DNA of 35,699 nucleotides. Source: Psychrobacter okhotskensis (lineage in GTDB: Bacteria; Pseudomonadota; Gammaproteobacteria; Pseudomonadales; Moraxellaceae). The notes below the pieces were generated by a model. The model had not been told where the DNA came from. It was given only the letters and a program-made list of their open reading frames with translations, and ran no database searches. Below are positions 18,310 to 26,764 of the stretch, piece after piece. Positions within the stretch are counted from its first letter, which is position 1. Each line of letters begins with the position of its first letter. Location of the stretch: the NCBI RefSeq assembly GCF_013248965.1, contig NZ_JABRVQ010000030.1:1-35699 (forward strand), given 5' to 3'. Position numbers and translations under genes: made by a program.

Positions 18310-18344
18310 CAATATAGTATTTTCAAAATTTTCCCGCTATATTG
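18310..18344. promoter_or_regulatory. Inverted CAATATAG / CTATATTG sites upstream of nrdA (possible NrdR-type operator)
   Basis: CAATATAG at 18310-18317 and CTATATTG at 18337-18344 are exact inverted copies 27 bases apart centre to centre. They lie about 200 bases before nrdA in an otherwise gene-free 514-base region. Each partly matches the NrdR box core CWATATATWG, but NrdR boxes are usually spaced about 31 bases apart, so identity is uncertain. A 10-bp palindrome CTACATGTAG follows at 18367-18376. The rest of 18101-18540 shows no gene. Confidence 0.35.
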
Positions 18345-18540
18345 TGCCTACCTACTAATAAATACGCTACATGTAGTGCTCAATGATTTTTATCATTATT
18401 TCGAGCAGCTGGATGCTTTTGCCATAAAAAAGCACCGCTAAGCTATTGATTATTAGTAGTTTGATTATTAATTTAATAATAAACGTTTCGCGGACTTAAC
18501 CGCTTAGCGAATAATATAAGCAATCATCTAAGAGGCTAGC

Positions 18541-20817
18541 ATGACACATATCGACAAAATCCAAGTGACCAAACGTGACGGACGTTTAGAGCCTATTGAT
18601 TTAGACAAAATTCACAAGGTTATTGCCTGGGCAGCGGACGATTTGGACAACGTGTCTGTGTCACAAGTTGAGCTAAAGTCGCACATTCAGTTTTATGAAG
18701 GTATCAAAACTCGTGATATTCACGAGACCATCATCAAGTCTGCCGCTGACCTTATCTCTGAAACCACGCCTGACTATCAGTATTTAGCCGCGCGCTTGGC
18801 CATCTTTCATCTGCGTAAGATTGCTTATAATAAATTCACTCCGCCGCACCTATATGACCATGTCAAAAAACTGACTGACGCTGGCAAATATGATCAACAT
18901 ATCCTAGCCGACTATAGCCGTGCTGAATTTGATGAATTAGAAGAATACCTCGACCACTGGCGCGATATGAATTTGGCTTATGCTGCTGTTGAGCAAATGG
19001 CGGGTAAATACCTCGTGCAAGATCGCGTCAGCAAAACCGTTTATGAGAGCCCGCAGTTCTTATATATGCTGGTCGGTATGTGTCTGTTCGCCAATTACGA
19101 CAGAGCTGAGCGCATGAGCTATGTGAAGCGCTTCTATGATGCGACTTCAGAGTTCAAAATTTCGCTACCGACGCCAATCATGTCAGGTGTGCGTACGCCA
19201 TCACGCCAGTTTAGCTCGTGTGTACTGATCGAATGTGGTGATAGCCTAGATTCAATCAACGCGACCACTAGCGCCATCGTACGCTATGTATCGCAGCGCG
19301 CTGGTATCGGCATCAACGCTGGTCGTATTCGCGCCCTAGGTAGCCCTATCCGTGGCGGTGAAGCCCAGCATACTGGCTGTATCCCATTCTATAAACTGTT
19401 TCAGACAGCTGTTAAATGCTGCTCACAAGGCGGCGTCCGTGGCGGTGCAGCGACGTTGTTCTATCCATTATGGCATTTAGAAGTTGAGTCGTTATTGGTA
19501 CTCAAAAACAACCGCGGCGTCGAAGACAACCGTGTCCGTCATATGGATTATGGCGTCCAGTTAAATAAAACGATGTATACCCGCCTCATCAAAGGTCAAG
19601 ATATCTCGCTATTCTCACCGGGTGATACCCCGGGCTTGTACGATGCGTTCTTTGAAGATCAAGACAAATTCGAAGAGTTATACACCAAGTACGAGAATGA
19701 CCCAAGCATTCGTAGCCGTCAAATCCCAGCGGCAGATTTGTTTAGCCTAATGATGCAAGAGCGCGCCAGCACGGGTCGTATCTATATCCAAAACGTCGAC
19801 CATTGCAACACTCATAGCCCGTTTGATCCGACGGTCGCTCCGATTCGTCAGTCAAACCTATGCATGGAAATCGCGCTACCGACCAAGCCACTTGATAACA
19901 TCAATGACGAAGAAGGCGAAATCGCCCTTTGTACGCTATCAGCGGTCAACTTGGGTAAAGTCGAAAACGTCAGCGATATCGAAGAGCCAGCAGAATTAAT
20001 CGTCCGTGCACTTGATGCCCTGCTCGACTATCAAGACTATCCAGTCAAAGCTGCGCAAAACGGCAGTATGCGTCGCCGTACGCTTGGTGTGGGCGTAATC
20101 AACTATGCCTACTACTTGGCTAAGAATGGCGCACGCTACTCTGACGACAGCGCGCTTGGTCTGACCCATCAAACGTTTGAAGCATTGCAATTCTATCTCT
20201 TGAAAGCGTCAAACAAATTGGCAAAAGAGCAAGGCGCGTGCCCTGCCTTTAATGAGACAACGTACTCACAAGGTATCTTGCCGATTGATACGTACAAAGC
20301 CGACTTGGATAAAATCTGCCAAGAGCCGCTACATCTCGATTGGGAAACGCTACGCACTGAAATCACCACTCACGGTCTGCGCAACTCTACCCTAACCGCC
20401 TTGATGCCGTCTGAGACTTCTAGTCAGATCGCCAACGCCACCAACGGTATTGAGCCACCACGCGGTCTGGTCTCTATCAAAGCGTCAAAGGACGGCATCC
20501 TCAAGCAAGTCGTGCCTGAGATTGCTACCCTAAAAGATCAGTACGAGCTACTATGGCAAATGCCGAACAATGACGGTTATTTAAAGCTCGTCGCTATCAT
20601 GCAAAAGTTCGTCGATCAAAGCATCTCTGCCAATACTAACTACGATCCGGTTCGCTATGAAGGCGGTCGTGTACCGATGAAGATATTGCTAAAAGATCTG
20701 TTAAACGCGTATAAGCTTGGCGTGAAGACGTTGTACTACCATAACACTCGTGATGGTGCGAACGATGCGCAAGCGGATATGGAAGATGATTGTGCTGGCG
20801 GTGCATGTAAAATTTAA
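18541..20817 (+). CDS. nrdA: Ribonucleoside-diphosphate reductase class Ia, alpha subunit
   Basis: The 758-residue large subunit of the oxygen-dependent ribonucleotide reductase, which reduces NDPs to dNDPs. An N-terminal ATP-cone (KRDGRLEPIDLDKIHKVI) gives allosteric activity control. The active-site cysteines are Cys227, Cys441 and Cys464 (E. coli 225, 439 and 462). The C-terminal redox pair is Cys751/Cys756 in CAGGACKI, and LYYHNTRDGA holds the radical-transfer tyrosines. Length matches E. coli NrdA (761). AGAGG precedes ATG 18541. Unusually, nrdB lies 2.65 kb further on, separated by four unrelated genes. A weak hairpin (GCGGGTTT 20832-20839 / AAATCCGC 20852-20859) follows the stop and may be a leftover terminator. 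Confidence 0.97.
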   Translation: MTHIDKIQVTKRDGRLEPIDLDKIHKVIAWAADDLDNVSVSQVELKSHIQFYEGIKTRDIHETIIKSAADLISETTPDYQYLAARLAIFHLRKIAYNKFTPPHLYDHVKKLTDAGKYDQHILADYSRAEFDELEEYLDHWRDMNLAYAAVEQMAGKYLVQDRVSKTVYESPQFLYMLVGMCLFANYDRAERMSYVKRFYDATSEFKISLPTPIMSGVRTPSRQFSSCVLIECGDSLDSINATTSAIVRYVSQRAGIGINAGRIRALGSPIRGGEAQHTGCIPFYKLFQTAVKCCSQGGVRGGAATLFYPLWHLEVESLLVLKNNRGVEDNRVRHMDYGVQLNKTMYTRLIKGQDISLFSPGDTPGLYDAFFEDQDKFEELYTKYENDPSIRSRQIPAADLFSLMMQERASTGRIYIQNVDHCNTHSPFDPTVAPIRQSNLCMEIALPTKPLDNINDEEGEIALCTLSAVNLGKVENVSDIEEPAELIVRALDALLDYQDYPVKAAQNGSMRRRTLGVGVINYAYYLAKNGARYSDDSALGLTHQTFEALQFYLLKASNKLAKEQGACPAFNETTYSQGILPIDTYKADLDKICQEPLHLDWETLRTEITTHGLRNSTLTALMPSETSSQIANATNGIEPPRGLVSIKASKDGILKQVVPEIATLKDQYELLWQMPNNDGYLKLVAIMQKFVDQSISANTNYDPVRYEGGRVPMKILLKDLLNAYKLGVKTLYYHNTRDGANDAQADMEDDCAGGACKI

Positions 20818-20895
20818 GTTATTGATATATGGCGGGTTTGGCTTTTGGGTTAAATCCGCTTACTAGTGTTAAATAAAGATCATATGGAGTTGTCA

Positions 20896-22296
20896 ATGAA
20901 GTTACCTACTGATCAAAGTATTGATATTCCTAATGATGATATTTATTTAAACGATAAACTTAGTCGTGAACTTGAAGTGCTAAACATTGTCGAATTGATA
21001 ACAAAGCTATCTAACCCCTGCACTATCGCCGTAGATAGCTCATGGGGAACCGGAAAAACAACTTTCCTAAGGTTTTTGCAAGCTGAATTACAGCAGAGAG
21101 ATATTAAGGTCTCTTATTTTAATGCTTGGGAAAAAGATTTTGATAAAGAACCTTTTTTATTGATAGTAAATCACATAGTTAGTAAATTTTCAGAGAAGGA
21201 AAGTGATGTTAGGGAAATAAAAAAAATAGCAGTCAATGTCCTTAAGTCGATTACGGTAAATGGTTCTAAAGCTGTTATTAACTCATTATTACCAGCAAAA
21301 GTGGGAGATAATTTAATTGAATTCTTCGGAAACGTGACTGAAGAAATAGCTAGCGATATATTCGAAAATCTTAGCCAAGAAGAAGATGAAATCAAAAGAT
21401 TACAAGAGAAGTTAACGCTGCTAGTAGAAAAAAACAATAAAATGGTAATCCTGATTGATGAGCTAGATAGATGCAAACCTAGCTTTAGTATTGAGCTACT
21501 TGAAAGAATTAAACATATCTTTAATACACCTAATATCATCTTTGTACTAGGTACTGACTTAGATCAACTTGGAAAAGCAATTTCAGGTGTTTATGGCGAA
21601 AGCTATGACGGAAGAAAATATTTAGACAGATTTTTTGATTTTGAATTTAATTTAAATATTCCTACCTATGAAGATTTTTGGCAAAGCCTTATTGAAAACT
21701 ACACAGGTAAAAATGACATAGAAACTTTGAATAACAAGTCCGATATTCTTACGTATGGACTATGGTTTACCCAACATCTTCATCTATCAGCTAGAGACGT
21801 TAAAAGACTATATACCAAGTTTTACCTAGCTTCTTTATCAGAACATTCAGGTAATAATTTACCTTTAATACTTTTGTTAAGTGTGGTCAAAAATCATTCT
21901 AAAGCTCTATATACTAATATAAAGCTAAATTCATTTAATTTGGATGAGCTATTCGAGTTTATGAAATTTAAAAATATTACTTTAATGCATACTAATGATG
22001 AAATAACGTCCAAAATACTTGTTTTGATTCATAACTTACTATTGGCTAATCAAAACGAAGTTAAATCTTCAGAAATAATAGACTTGTTATCAAAGAATTT
22101 CGCAAACCCTAGTATGAAAGCTTTTATTGAACATTTTCTTGATCGATACAAAGATGACGACAAACTTTCAATTGATAATTTAGAGTCAGTATACAAGGCA
22201 GTAGACTTGCAGGGTATTTCTCATAAACAGTTTGCTAATGTGTCCGCATCCATACAAACCAGTTTTGGACAAGCTACAATTACTTCTAGTAACTGA
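20896..22296 (+). CDS. KAP-family P-loop NTPase, AT-rich, inserted between nrdA and nrdB
   Basis: A 466-residue STAND-like KAP NTPase. The Walker A region is AVDSSWGTGKTTFLRFLQ (about 45-62), with Ser where most KAP proteins have the first Gly. The family's YFNAWEKD-type segment follows at about 76-84. Walker B is MVILIDELDRCKPSFSIELL (from about 183). Sensor-like FVLGTDLDQLGKAI comes next, then a helical C-terminal half with no obvious membrane segments. KAP NTPases include PifA, which excludes phage T7. GGAG lies six bases before ATG 20896; the frame also runs back to a GTG at 20866. The gene is clearly more AT-rich and uses more AAA/ATA/TTA codons than nrdA or nrdB, suggesting horizontal acquisition. 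An antiphage role is inference. Confidence 0.82.
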   Translation: MKLPTDQSIDIPNDDIYLNDKLSRELEVLNIVELITKLSNPCTIAVDSSWGTGKTTFLRFLQAELQQRDIKVSYFNAWEKDFDKEPFLLIVNHIVSKFSEKESDVREIKKIAVNVLKSITVNGSKAVINSLLPAKVGDNLIEFFGNVTEEIASDIFENLSQEEDEIKRLQEKLTLLVEKNNKMVILIDELDRCKPSFSIELLERIKHIFNTPNIIFVLGTDLDQLGKAISGVYGESYDGRKYLDRFFDFEFNLNIPTYEDFWQSLIENYTGKNDIETLNNKSDILTYGLWFTQHLHLSARDVKRLYTKFYLASLSEHSGNNLPLILLLSVVKNHSKALYTNIKLNSFNLDELFEFMKFKNITLMHTNDEITSKILVLIHNLLLANQNEVKSSEIIDLLSKNFANPSMKAFIEHFLDRYKDDDKLSIDNLESVYKAVDLQGISHKQFANVSASIQTSFGQATITSSN

Positions 22297-22389
22297 TGAC
22301 TTATATTCATGATCGTAGGATAAGTTAATAATAGTCTATCTTGCTTTACATCCCAAAATATTTAAATTTAATACAATAACAAATAAAAC

Positions 22390-22411
22390 CTAATTTTCGT
22401 GCTAAAATTAG
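22390..22411. promoter_or_regulatory. Inverted repeat, likely operator of the toxin-antitoxin pair
   Basis: CTAATTTT (22390-22397) and AAAATTAG (22404-22411) are perfect 8-bp arms around CGTGCT. A TATATT -10-like hexamer follows immediately (22415-22420), and the antitoxin ATG is 39 bases past the second arm. Autoregulation by antitoxin-toxin complexes at such sites is usual for Phd/YefM systems. Confidence 0.55.
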
Positions 22412-22449
22412 CCCTATATTTAGAGCTTAATTTTAATGGGGAATAGGTC

Positions 22450-22701
22450 ATGCAACCAATATTTGCGACACAAACAGCCAGTATCTCAGAGCTAAAAAAC
22501 AATCCCTCTGCCTTGATTAAACAGTCAGATGGTGAGTCGATTGCTATTTTGAACCACAATAAACCCGTGGCTTACTTGGTTTCCACAGATATGTATGAGC
22601 GTATGATGGAAGCGATGGACGATATGGCATTAAGCCAAACCGTTAGCGCACGATTAAATGATGGGCAGATACCGATAAAGGTAACGTTGGATGACTTATA
22701 G
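22450..22701 (+). CDS. Phd/YefM-family antitoxin
   Basis: An 83-residue antitoxin. The N-terminal half has the Phd/YefM DNA-binding fold pattern: ISELKNNPSALIKQSDGESI, then AILNHNKPVAYLVSTDMYERM. The C-terminal half is variable and would wrap the toxin. It is preceded by GGGGAATAGGTC before ATG and by a candidate operator. Its last 11 bases overlap the toxin start, which indicates translational coupling and a bicistronic toxin-antitoxin operon. Function is well supported by family and context, though activity is untested. Confidence 0.85.
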   Translation: MQPIFATQTASISELKNNPSALIKQSDGESIAILNHNKPVAYLVSTDMYERMMEAMDDMALSQTVSARLNDGQIPIKVTLDDL

Positions 22702-22978
22702 TCTTGAGTTTCATCCCTTAGCATTAAAAAAATGGAAAAAGTTAGCGCCCAGTATTCAGCAGCAGTTTAAGAAAAAATTACAGCAGCGCTTATTAAATCC
22801 GCGTGTACCTGCGTCGAAACTTTCAGGACATACGGACGCCTATAAAATCAAACTACGCACCATCGGCTATCGTTTGGTATATATCGTCAAAGATGATGTC
22901 CTCGTTGTATACGTGCTAGCAGTAGGCAAAAGAGAAAATAACAAAGTATATGACGCGCTTGCGACACGCCAGCCGTAA
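22691..22978 (+). CDS. RelE/ParE-family toxin
   Basis: A 95-residue basic protein. It starts with YSLEFHPLALKKWKKL and has the internal region LSGHTDAYKIKLRTIGYRLV and the beta-strand VLVVYVLAVGKRE, the standard RelE layout. RelE toxins cleave mRNA in the ribosomal A site, while ParE relatives target gyrase. The LALKKWKKLAP start and KLRTIGYRLVY pattern favour RelE. Its start overlaps the antitoxin stop (ATGACTTATAG). The C-terminus RENNKVYDALATRQP carries residues typical of active RelE toxins. Which target it hits cannot be settled from sequence. Confidence 0.85.
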   Translation: MTYSLEFHPLALKKWKKLAPSIQQQFKKKLQQRLLNPRVPASKLSGHTDAYKIKLRTIGYRLVYIVKDDVLVVYVLAVGKRENNKVYDALATRQP

Positions 22979-23017
22979 TCGACACACAGACAGAATAAAA
23001 TGACGGAGGTCATAGAC

Positions 23018-23401
23018 GTGCAATATACCGCAATCATCAAAGACGGTGGTTTGTTTATCCCTAACGTATTTTCAGACCTAAACGATGGCGGCTCGCATAT
23101 CGTACAAGTAGAAGTAGACATCGAGGAAGTTCGTCAGCAATTAAGCGAAGGCGCTGTATCAACACTAGAAACACCAAAGAAAGACACCGCAAAAGCATCG
23201 AAAAAACCAATAAAGAGAATGACCAAAAAAGACGGACAGAAAGGAATACAGCAAGTGTCAGACGATGATGGCTTGAGTGCGCTGCGTAAAAGTGCTATCG
23301 ATGAGCTCGAAGCATTGGATGATGGTGAGCTCAGCGAGATATTTAAAGCCTATATGAATGATGGACAGACAGCAGAGCAAATATCGTTAGAGAACTTGTA
23401 A
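23018..23401 (+). CDS. Uncharacterised protein with DUF104/AbrB-like N-terminus
   Basis: A 127-residue protein starting at GTG 23018, eight bases after GGAGG; an ATG at 23000 lacks a comparable site. The first ~35 residues (QYTAIIKDGGLFIPNVFSDL, then an acidic strand) resemble the short beta domain of DUF104 or AbrB-like antitoxins, whose pattern is A-I-KDG-L-P. The middle is Lys/Thr/Ser-rich and probably disordered. The C-terminal ~45 residues (from about SALRKSAIDELEAL) look helical and acidic. It lies 39 bases after the toxin and could be a third component of that locus, or a separate antitoxin without its toxin. It precedes nrdB by 67 bases. I do not recognise a full-length family. Confidence 0.6.
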   Translation: MQYTAIIKDGGLFIPNVFSDLNDGGSHIVQVEVDIEEVRQQLSEGAVSTLETPKKDTAKASKKPIKRMTKKDGQKGIQQVSDDDGLSALRKSAIDELEALDDGELSEIFKAYMNDGQTAEQISLENL

Positions 23402-23468
23402 TACAATTCAGCCAAACCCAGTTAAATCCATATAAATTAATAATCGTATCACTTATAAAGGCAGTCCC

Positions 23469-24602
23469 ATGACTTACTCAATTTTTTGCCAAACACCAAA
23501 TGACGCCATGAAAGAGCCGATGTTTTTTGGTCAGCCGGTTAATGTTGCCCGCTACGACCAACAAAAGCACCCCATCTTTGAGCAATTGATTGAAAAGCAG
23601 CTGTCATTCTTTTGGCGTCCAGAAGAAGTCGATGTGTCAAAAGACCGTATGGACTACGGCAATCTGTCCTCGCATGAGCAGCATATCTTTATCAGTAACC
23701 TAAAGTACCAGACCCTACTCGACTCTATCCAAGGTCGTAGCCCAAACGTCGTGCTACTGCCGCTGGTGTCTATCCCTGAGCTGGAGACATGGATTGAGAC
23801 GTGGTCATTCTCTGAGACCATTCACTCACGCAGCTATACCCATATCATTCGTAATATCGTCAACGATCCCGGTATTGTGTTTGACGATATTATGCAAAAC
23901 GAGCACATTTTAGAGCGTGCTTCAGACATCGCTCAATATTATGACGAGCTGTATCGCAATTCGCAGCTGTATAGCCTGTACGGTGCTGGTACGCACAATA
24001 TCAACGGTAAAGAAATCACCGTCGACTTAAAGTCACTTAAGAAGCAAATGTATCTGTGCATTATGGCGGTCAACGTCTTAGAAGCCATTCGCTTTTATGT
24101 GTCGTTTGCCTGCTCGTTTGCCTTTGCTGAGCGTAAGCTGATGGAAGGTAATGCCAAAATCATTAAACTCATCGCTCGTGATGAAGCGCTGCATTTGACT
24201 GGTACGCAGCATATGCTAAACCTCATGCGCAACGGTCGTGACGATCCCGAGATGGTCGAAATTGCCGCAGAGTGCTATGAGGAAAGCATCGAGATATTCC
24301 GCAATGCGGCTGAGCAAGAAAAAGAATGGGCAGGTTATCTGTTCAAAGACGGCTCGATGATTGGTCTGAATAAAGACATTCTGTGCCAATATATCGAATA
24401 CATCACCAACTTGCGTATGGAAGCGGTGGGCTTGCCATCAGCTTTCCCGAAATCAAAATCAAATCCGATTCCTTGGATCAATACGTGGTTGTCGTCTGAC
24501 AATGTACAGGTCGCACCGCAAGAAACCGAAATCAGCTCGTACTTGGTCGGTCAGATTGATTCGGACTTATCAGACAGTGATTTTGATGATTTTGAGCTTT
24601 AG
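23469..24602 (+). CDS. nrdB: Ribonucleoside-diphosphate reductase class Ia, beta subunit
   Basis: The 377-residue small subunit, which houses the diiron-tyrosyl radical used by NrdA. Numbering is offset by one from E. coli NrdB: Asp85, Glu116 and His119 as iron ligands and Tyr123 as the radical site ([13 protein letters not shown]). The second ligand set is in EAIRFYVSF and [17 protein letters not shown]. The C-terminal tail is acidic ([12 protein letters not shown]), the region that docks onto NrdA. AAGGCAG precedes the ATG. It is directly followed by the ferredoxin gene that maintains the cofactor. Separation from nrdA by an accessory block is the odd feature. Confidence 0.97.
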   Translation: MTYSIFCQTPNDAMKEPMFFGQPVNVARYDQQKHPIFEQLIEKQLSFFWRPEEVDVSKDRMDYGNLSSHEQHIFISNLKYQTLLDSIQGRSPNVVLLPLVSIPELETWIETWSFSETIHSRSYTHIIRNIVNDPGIVFDDIMQNEHILERASDIAQYYDELYRNSQLYSLYGAGTHNINGKEITVDLKSLKKQMYLCIMAVNVLEAIRFYVSFACSFAFAERKLMEGNAKIIKLIARDEALHLTGTQHMLNLMRNGRDDPEMVEIAAECYEESIEIFRNAAEQEKEWAGYLFKDGSMIGLNKDILCQYIEYITNLRMEAVGLPSAFPKSKSNPIPWINTWLSSDNVQVAPQETEISSYLVGQIDSDLSDSDFDDFEL

Positions 24603-24639
24603 GCTTTAGCAGCTTTACGCTTTTTACATAGGATTTATC

Positions 24640-24906
24640 ATGACTTGGGTAATGACCAGTAAAAAACAATTCTATTTGCATGATAATGAGAGTCTACTCG
24701 ATGGACTGCTGCGCACCGGACATGAGGTCAATTATCAGTGCAAGGAAGGCTACTGTGGTAGCTGCCGAGTCAAGCGCATTGCCAGCTCGCATACGGTCGA
24801 TTACCCGTTTGCTCCGCTTGCGATGATTGAGGACGATGAGATCCTACCCTGCTGCTGCCGTGTGCAAGGGGTGATTTATATCAACCACGAACCAATCGAG
24901 AAATAA
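24640..24906 (+). CDS. YfaE-like 2Fe-2S ferredoxin for ribonucleotide reductase cofactor maintenance
   Basis: An 88-residue plant-type [2Fe-2S] ferredoxin. The cluster cysteines are C-KEGY-C-GS-C (YQCKEGYCGSCRVKR, about 32-46) and one of the CCC cluster near residue 77. E. coli YfaE, adjacent to nrdB, reduces the met form of NrdB and helps rebuild its diiron-tyrosyl cofactor. The same adjacency here (37 bases after nrdB) and the same length support that role. AGGATTTATC precedes ATG 24640. It is the last gene before a bidirectional terminator. Confidence 0.9.
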   Translation: MTWVMTSKKQFYLHDNESLLDGLLRTGHEVNYQCKEGYCGSCRVKRIASSHTVDYPFAPLAMIEDDEILPCCCRVQGVIYINHEPIEK

Positions 24907-24935
24907 CCTCTCATTTATAAAACGTTAAGATCAAT

Positions 24936-24974
24936 AAAAAGCGCGCTATCTACATAAGATAACGCGCTTTTTTT
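24936..24974. terminator. Bidirectional terminator between the ferredoxin and protease genes
   Basis: AAAAAGCGCG and CGCGCTTTTT form the outer stem, with an inner stem from TATCT/AGATA. T-runs exist on both strands, fitting the convergent genes on either side. Confidence 0.85.
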
Positions 24975-25024
24975 ATGCTAATAATCTTTTTGAGCCCTTG
25001 CGCCAATTATTCTGACCCAAGAAA

Positions 25025-26353
25025 CTACTGAGCCACGCCATCTTGGTCAAACAGTTTTAGCAGCTCTTCACGCATACGGTCACGCTCGGCTTCTGACATC
25101 ATGGGCGTCTCTTGTCCACCGTCTTGCATGTTGGGTTGACCAAGACCATTCATGGTCTCATCTTCGATAATAACAGGGCGCTCGACTGGCTCTTGCACAG
25201 GACGCTCCTCTAACAGTATCTTCACTTGCGCGTTTTTACCACGGCGTAATATCTGGGCATTTAGCTCAGTATTGGGTGGTTTGCGAGCGACATACTGAAT
25301 CAGCGTGTTGGCATCGGTCATCTCAACGCCATCGATCGTCAGGATAATATCGCCAACGCGCAGACCACTCTTGGCAGCTGGACCTTTATCGATAACATTT
25401 AGCACTTCTACACCCGTCGAGGTTTCAAGCTGCGTCGGATCCCGAAGCTGCGACTGTATCTCAATACCTAGCCAGCCGCGACTGACCTTACCATCTTTGA
25501 TCAGAGCATTCATCACTTGCTCAACTAGGGCGGTCGGGATAGCAAAACCAATGCCCATCGAGCCACCAGAGCGTGAGTAAATAGCCGTATTAATACCAAC
25601 CAATTCACCGCGCGCATCAACCAGTGCGCCGCCCGAGTTACCGGGATTGATAGCGGCATCGGTTTGGATAAAGTCTTCAAACTTATTGACCCCAAGTCCA
25701 GTACGACCCGTTGCTGAAATAATCCCTTGCGTCACTGTTTGACCGACACCGAACGGATTACCAATCGCTAATGCAATGTCTCCCACTTTGATAGGTTCTT
25801 CACGGAAGCCTAAAGGTGTCAATCCAGTCATGTCGACCCGAATCACTGCCAAATCACTGTCTGGGTCGGTACCGATAAGCTTAGCGCGACTCTTACGACC
25901 ATCATTAAAGGCAACGGTAATCTCATCTGCCTTTTCGATTACGTGCGCATTGGTGACGATAAAGCCGTCTTCTGACACAATCACACCCGAGCCCAAGTTG
26001 GTTGGGCCTTGATCTTGTGGCGGTCCACCATGGAACTCAAAGAAGCGGCGCAACACAGGATCATCCATATAAGGATGCTCCGCCATTGTCTGTGTCGTAT
26101 AGATGTTGACCACTGACTGCGACGCACGGCTAACGGCATTATGATAAGAGGAAATAGGCGTTGGCGTATCGGCTACAGGTTCCGACGCTGCCTGCTCAGC
26201 AGCCGAGGTTCTTGGTGGCTCCCAAGTGGCTTCTGACGGCGTCTTCATACTGGTGAATAACCAGATAAACGCTGCAAGCACTAACAGTAATAAAATCCAC
26301 GGTAACCATTTTAATAGAGACGTCTTGTTGTTGGTGTTCGGGGCTGGCGACAT
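25025..26353 (-). CDS. DegS/AlgW-like membrane-anchored serine protease
   Basis: A 442-residue HtrA-family protease. One N-terminal transmembrane helix (about 14-33, WLPWILLLLVLAAFIWLF) is followed by the trypsin-like domain with His in TNAHVIEKAD, Asp in DSDLAVIRVD and Ser in NPGNSGGALVD. A single PDZ domain (from about SRGWLGIEIQ) completes the core. A membrane anchor plus one PDZ domain is the DegS/AlgW layout, the site-1 proteases that cut anti-sigma-E factors upon envelope stress. A C-terminal extension of about 60 residues, rich in Glu, Pro and Met, goes beyond the usual length. ATG 26353 has GAGG eight bases upstream; a TTG at 26389 is less likely. It could instead be a general quality-control protease. 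Confidence 0.88.
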   Translation of the reverse strand: MSPAPNTNNKTSLLKWLPWILLLLVLAAFIWLFTSMKTPSEATWEPPRTSAAEQAASEPVADTPTPISSYHNAVSRASQSVVNIYTTQTMAEHPYMDDPVLRRFFEFHGGPPQDQGPTNLGSGVIVSEDGFIVTNAHVIEKADEITVAFNDGRKSRAKLIGTDPDSDLAVIRVDMTGLTPLGFREEPIKVGDIALAIGNPFGVGQTVTQGIISATGRTGLGVNKFEDFIQTDAAINPGNSGGALVDARGELVGINTAIYSRSGGSMGIGFAIPTALVEQVMNALIKDGKVSRGWLGIEIQSQLRDPTQLETSTGVEVLNVIDKGPAAKSGLRVGDIILTIDGVEMTDANTLIQYVARKPPNTELNAQILRRGKNAQVKILLEERPVQEPVERPVIIEDETMNGLGQPNMQDGGQETPMMSEAERDRMREELLKLFDQDGVAQ

Positions 26354-26764
26354 AGATAAAACCTCTATAAATTTGATACAAACAGGCAATGACCAATAAG
26401 ATGAGACACTTTGTGCTAAGTAGATACTATTGAGTGGCTGGCTGTGCTTAACGGATTACAAGTATGGATTACAAGCACTGATTAAAACCTAATAATCAGG
26501 CAAACTCACGTATGCAAATTATACCCGCCCATGCCTTTAATTGGTAACGTATCGTGTACCATTTGAGTTATTAGCCTTGTCTACTCTTTGACACCAGCAT
26601 GTTAAAATGATGACTATAAAAAGGCATCTGCTTTTAGTCATGATTAATCAAGCACCACATTGACCAACGAAATCAATCAATCAAATTGATAAATTGGCGC
26701 TATAAGATGAAACATGATAAAGATGAAACGCCATAACGATACAACGCCACGACAAGGAAAAATG
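26354..26764. other. Intergenic region between divergent protease and NIF3 genes
   Basis: About 410 bases with no gene. It includes a TTGACA at 26588 without a well-placed -10 box, a short direct repeat GGATTACAAG (near 26453 and 26466), and the partial inverted repeat GGTA...TACC near 26543-26560. Promoters for both neighbours should be here. Confidence 0.35.

Noticed and set aside
26451..26477. Direct repeat GGATTACAAG
   Set aside because: Only two 10-base copies without symmetry or promoter context; likely chance in AT-rich sequence.
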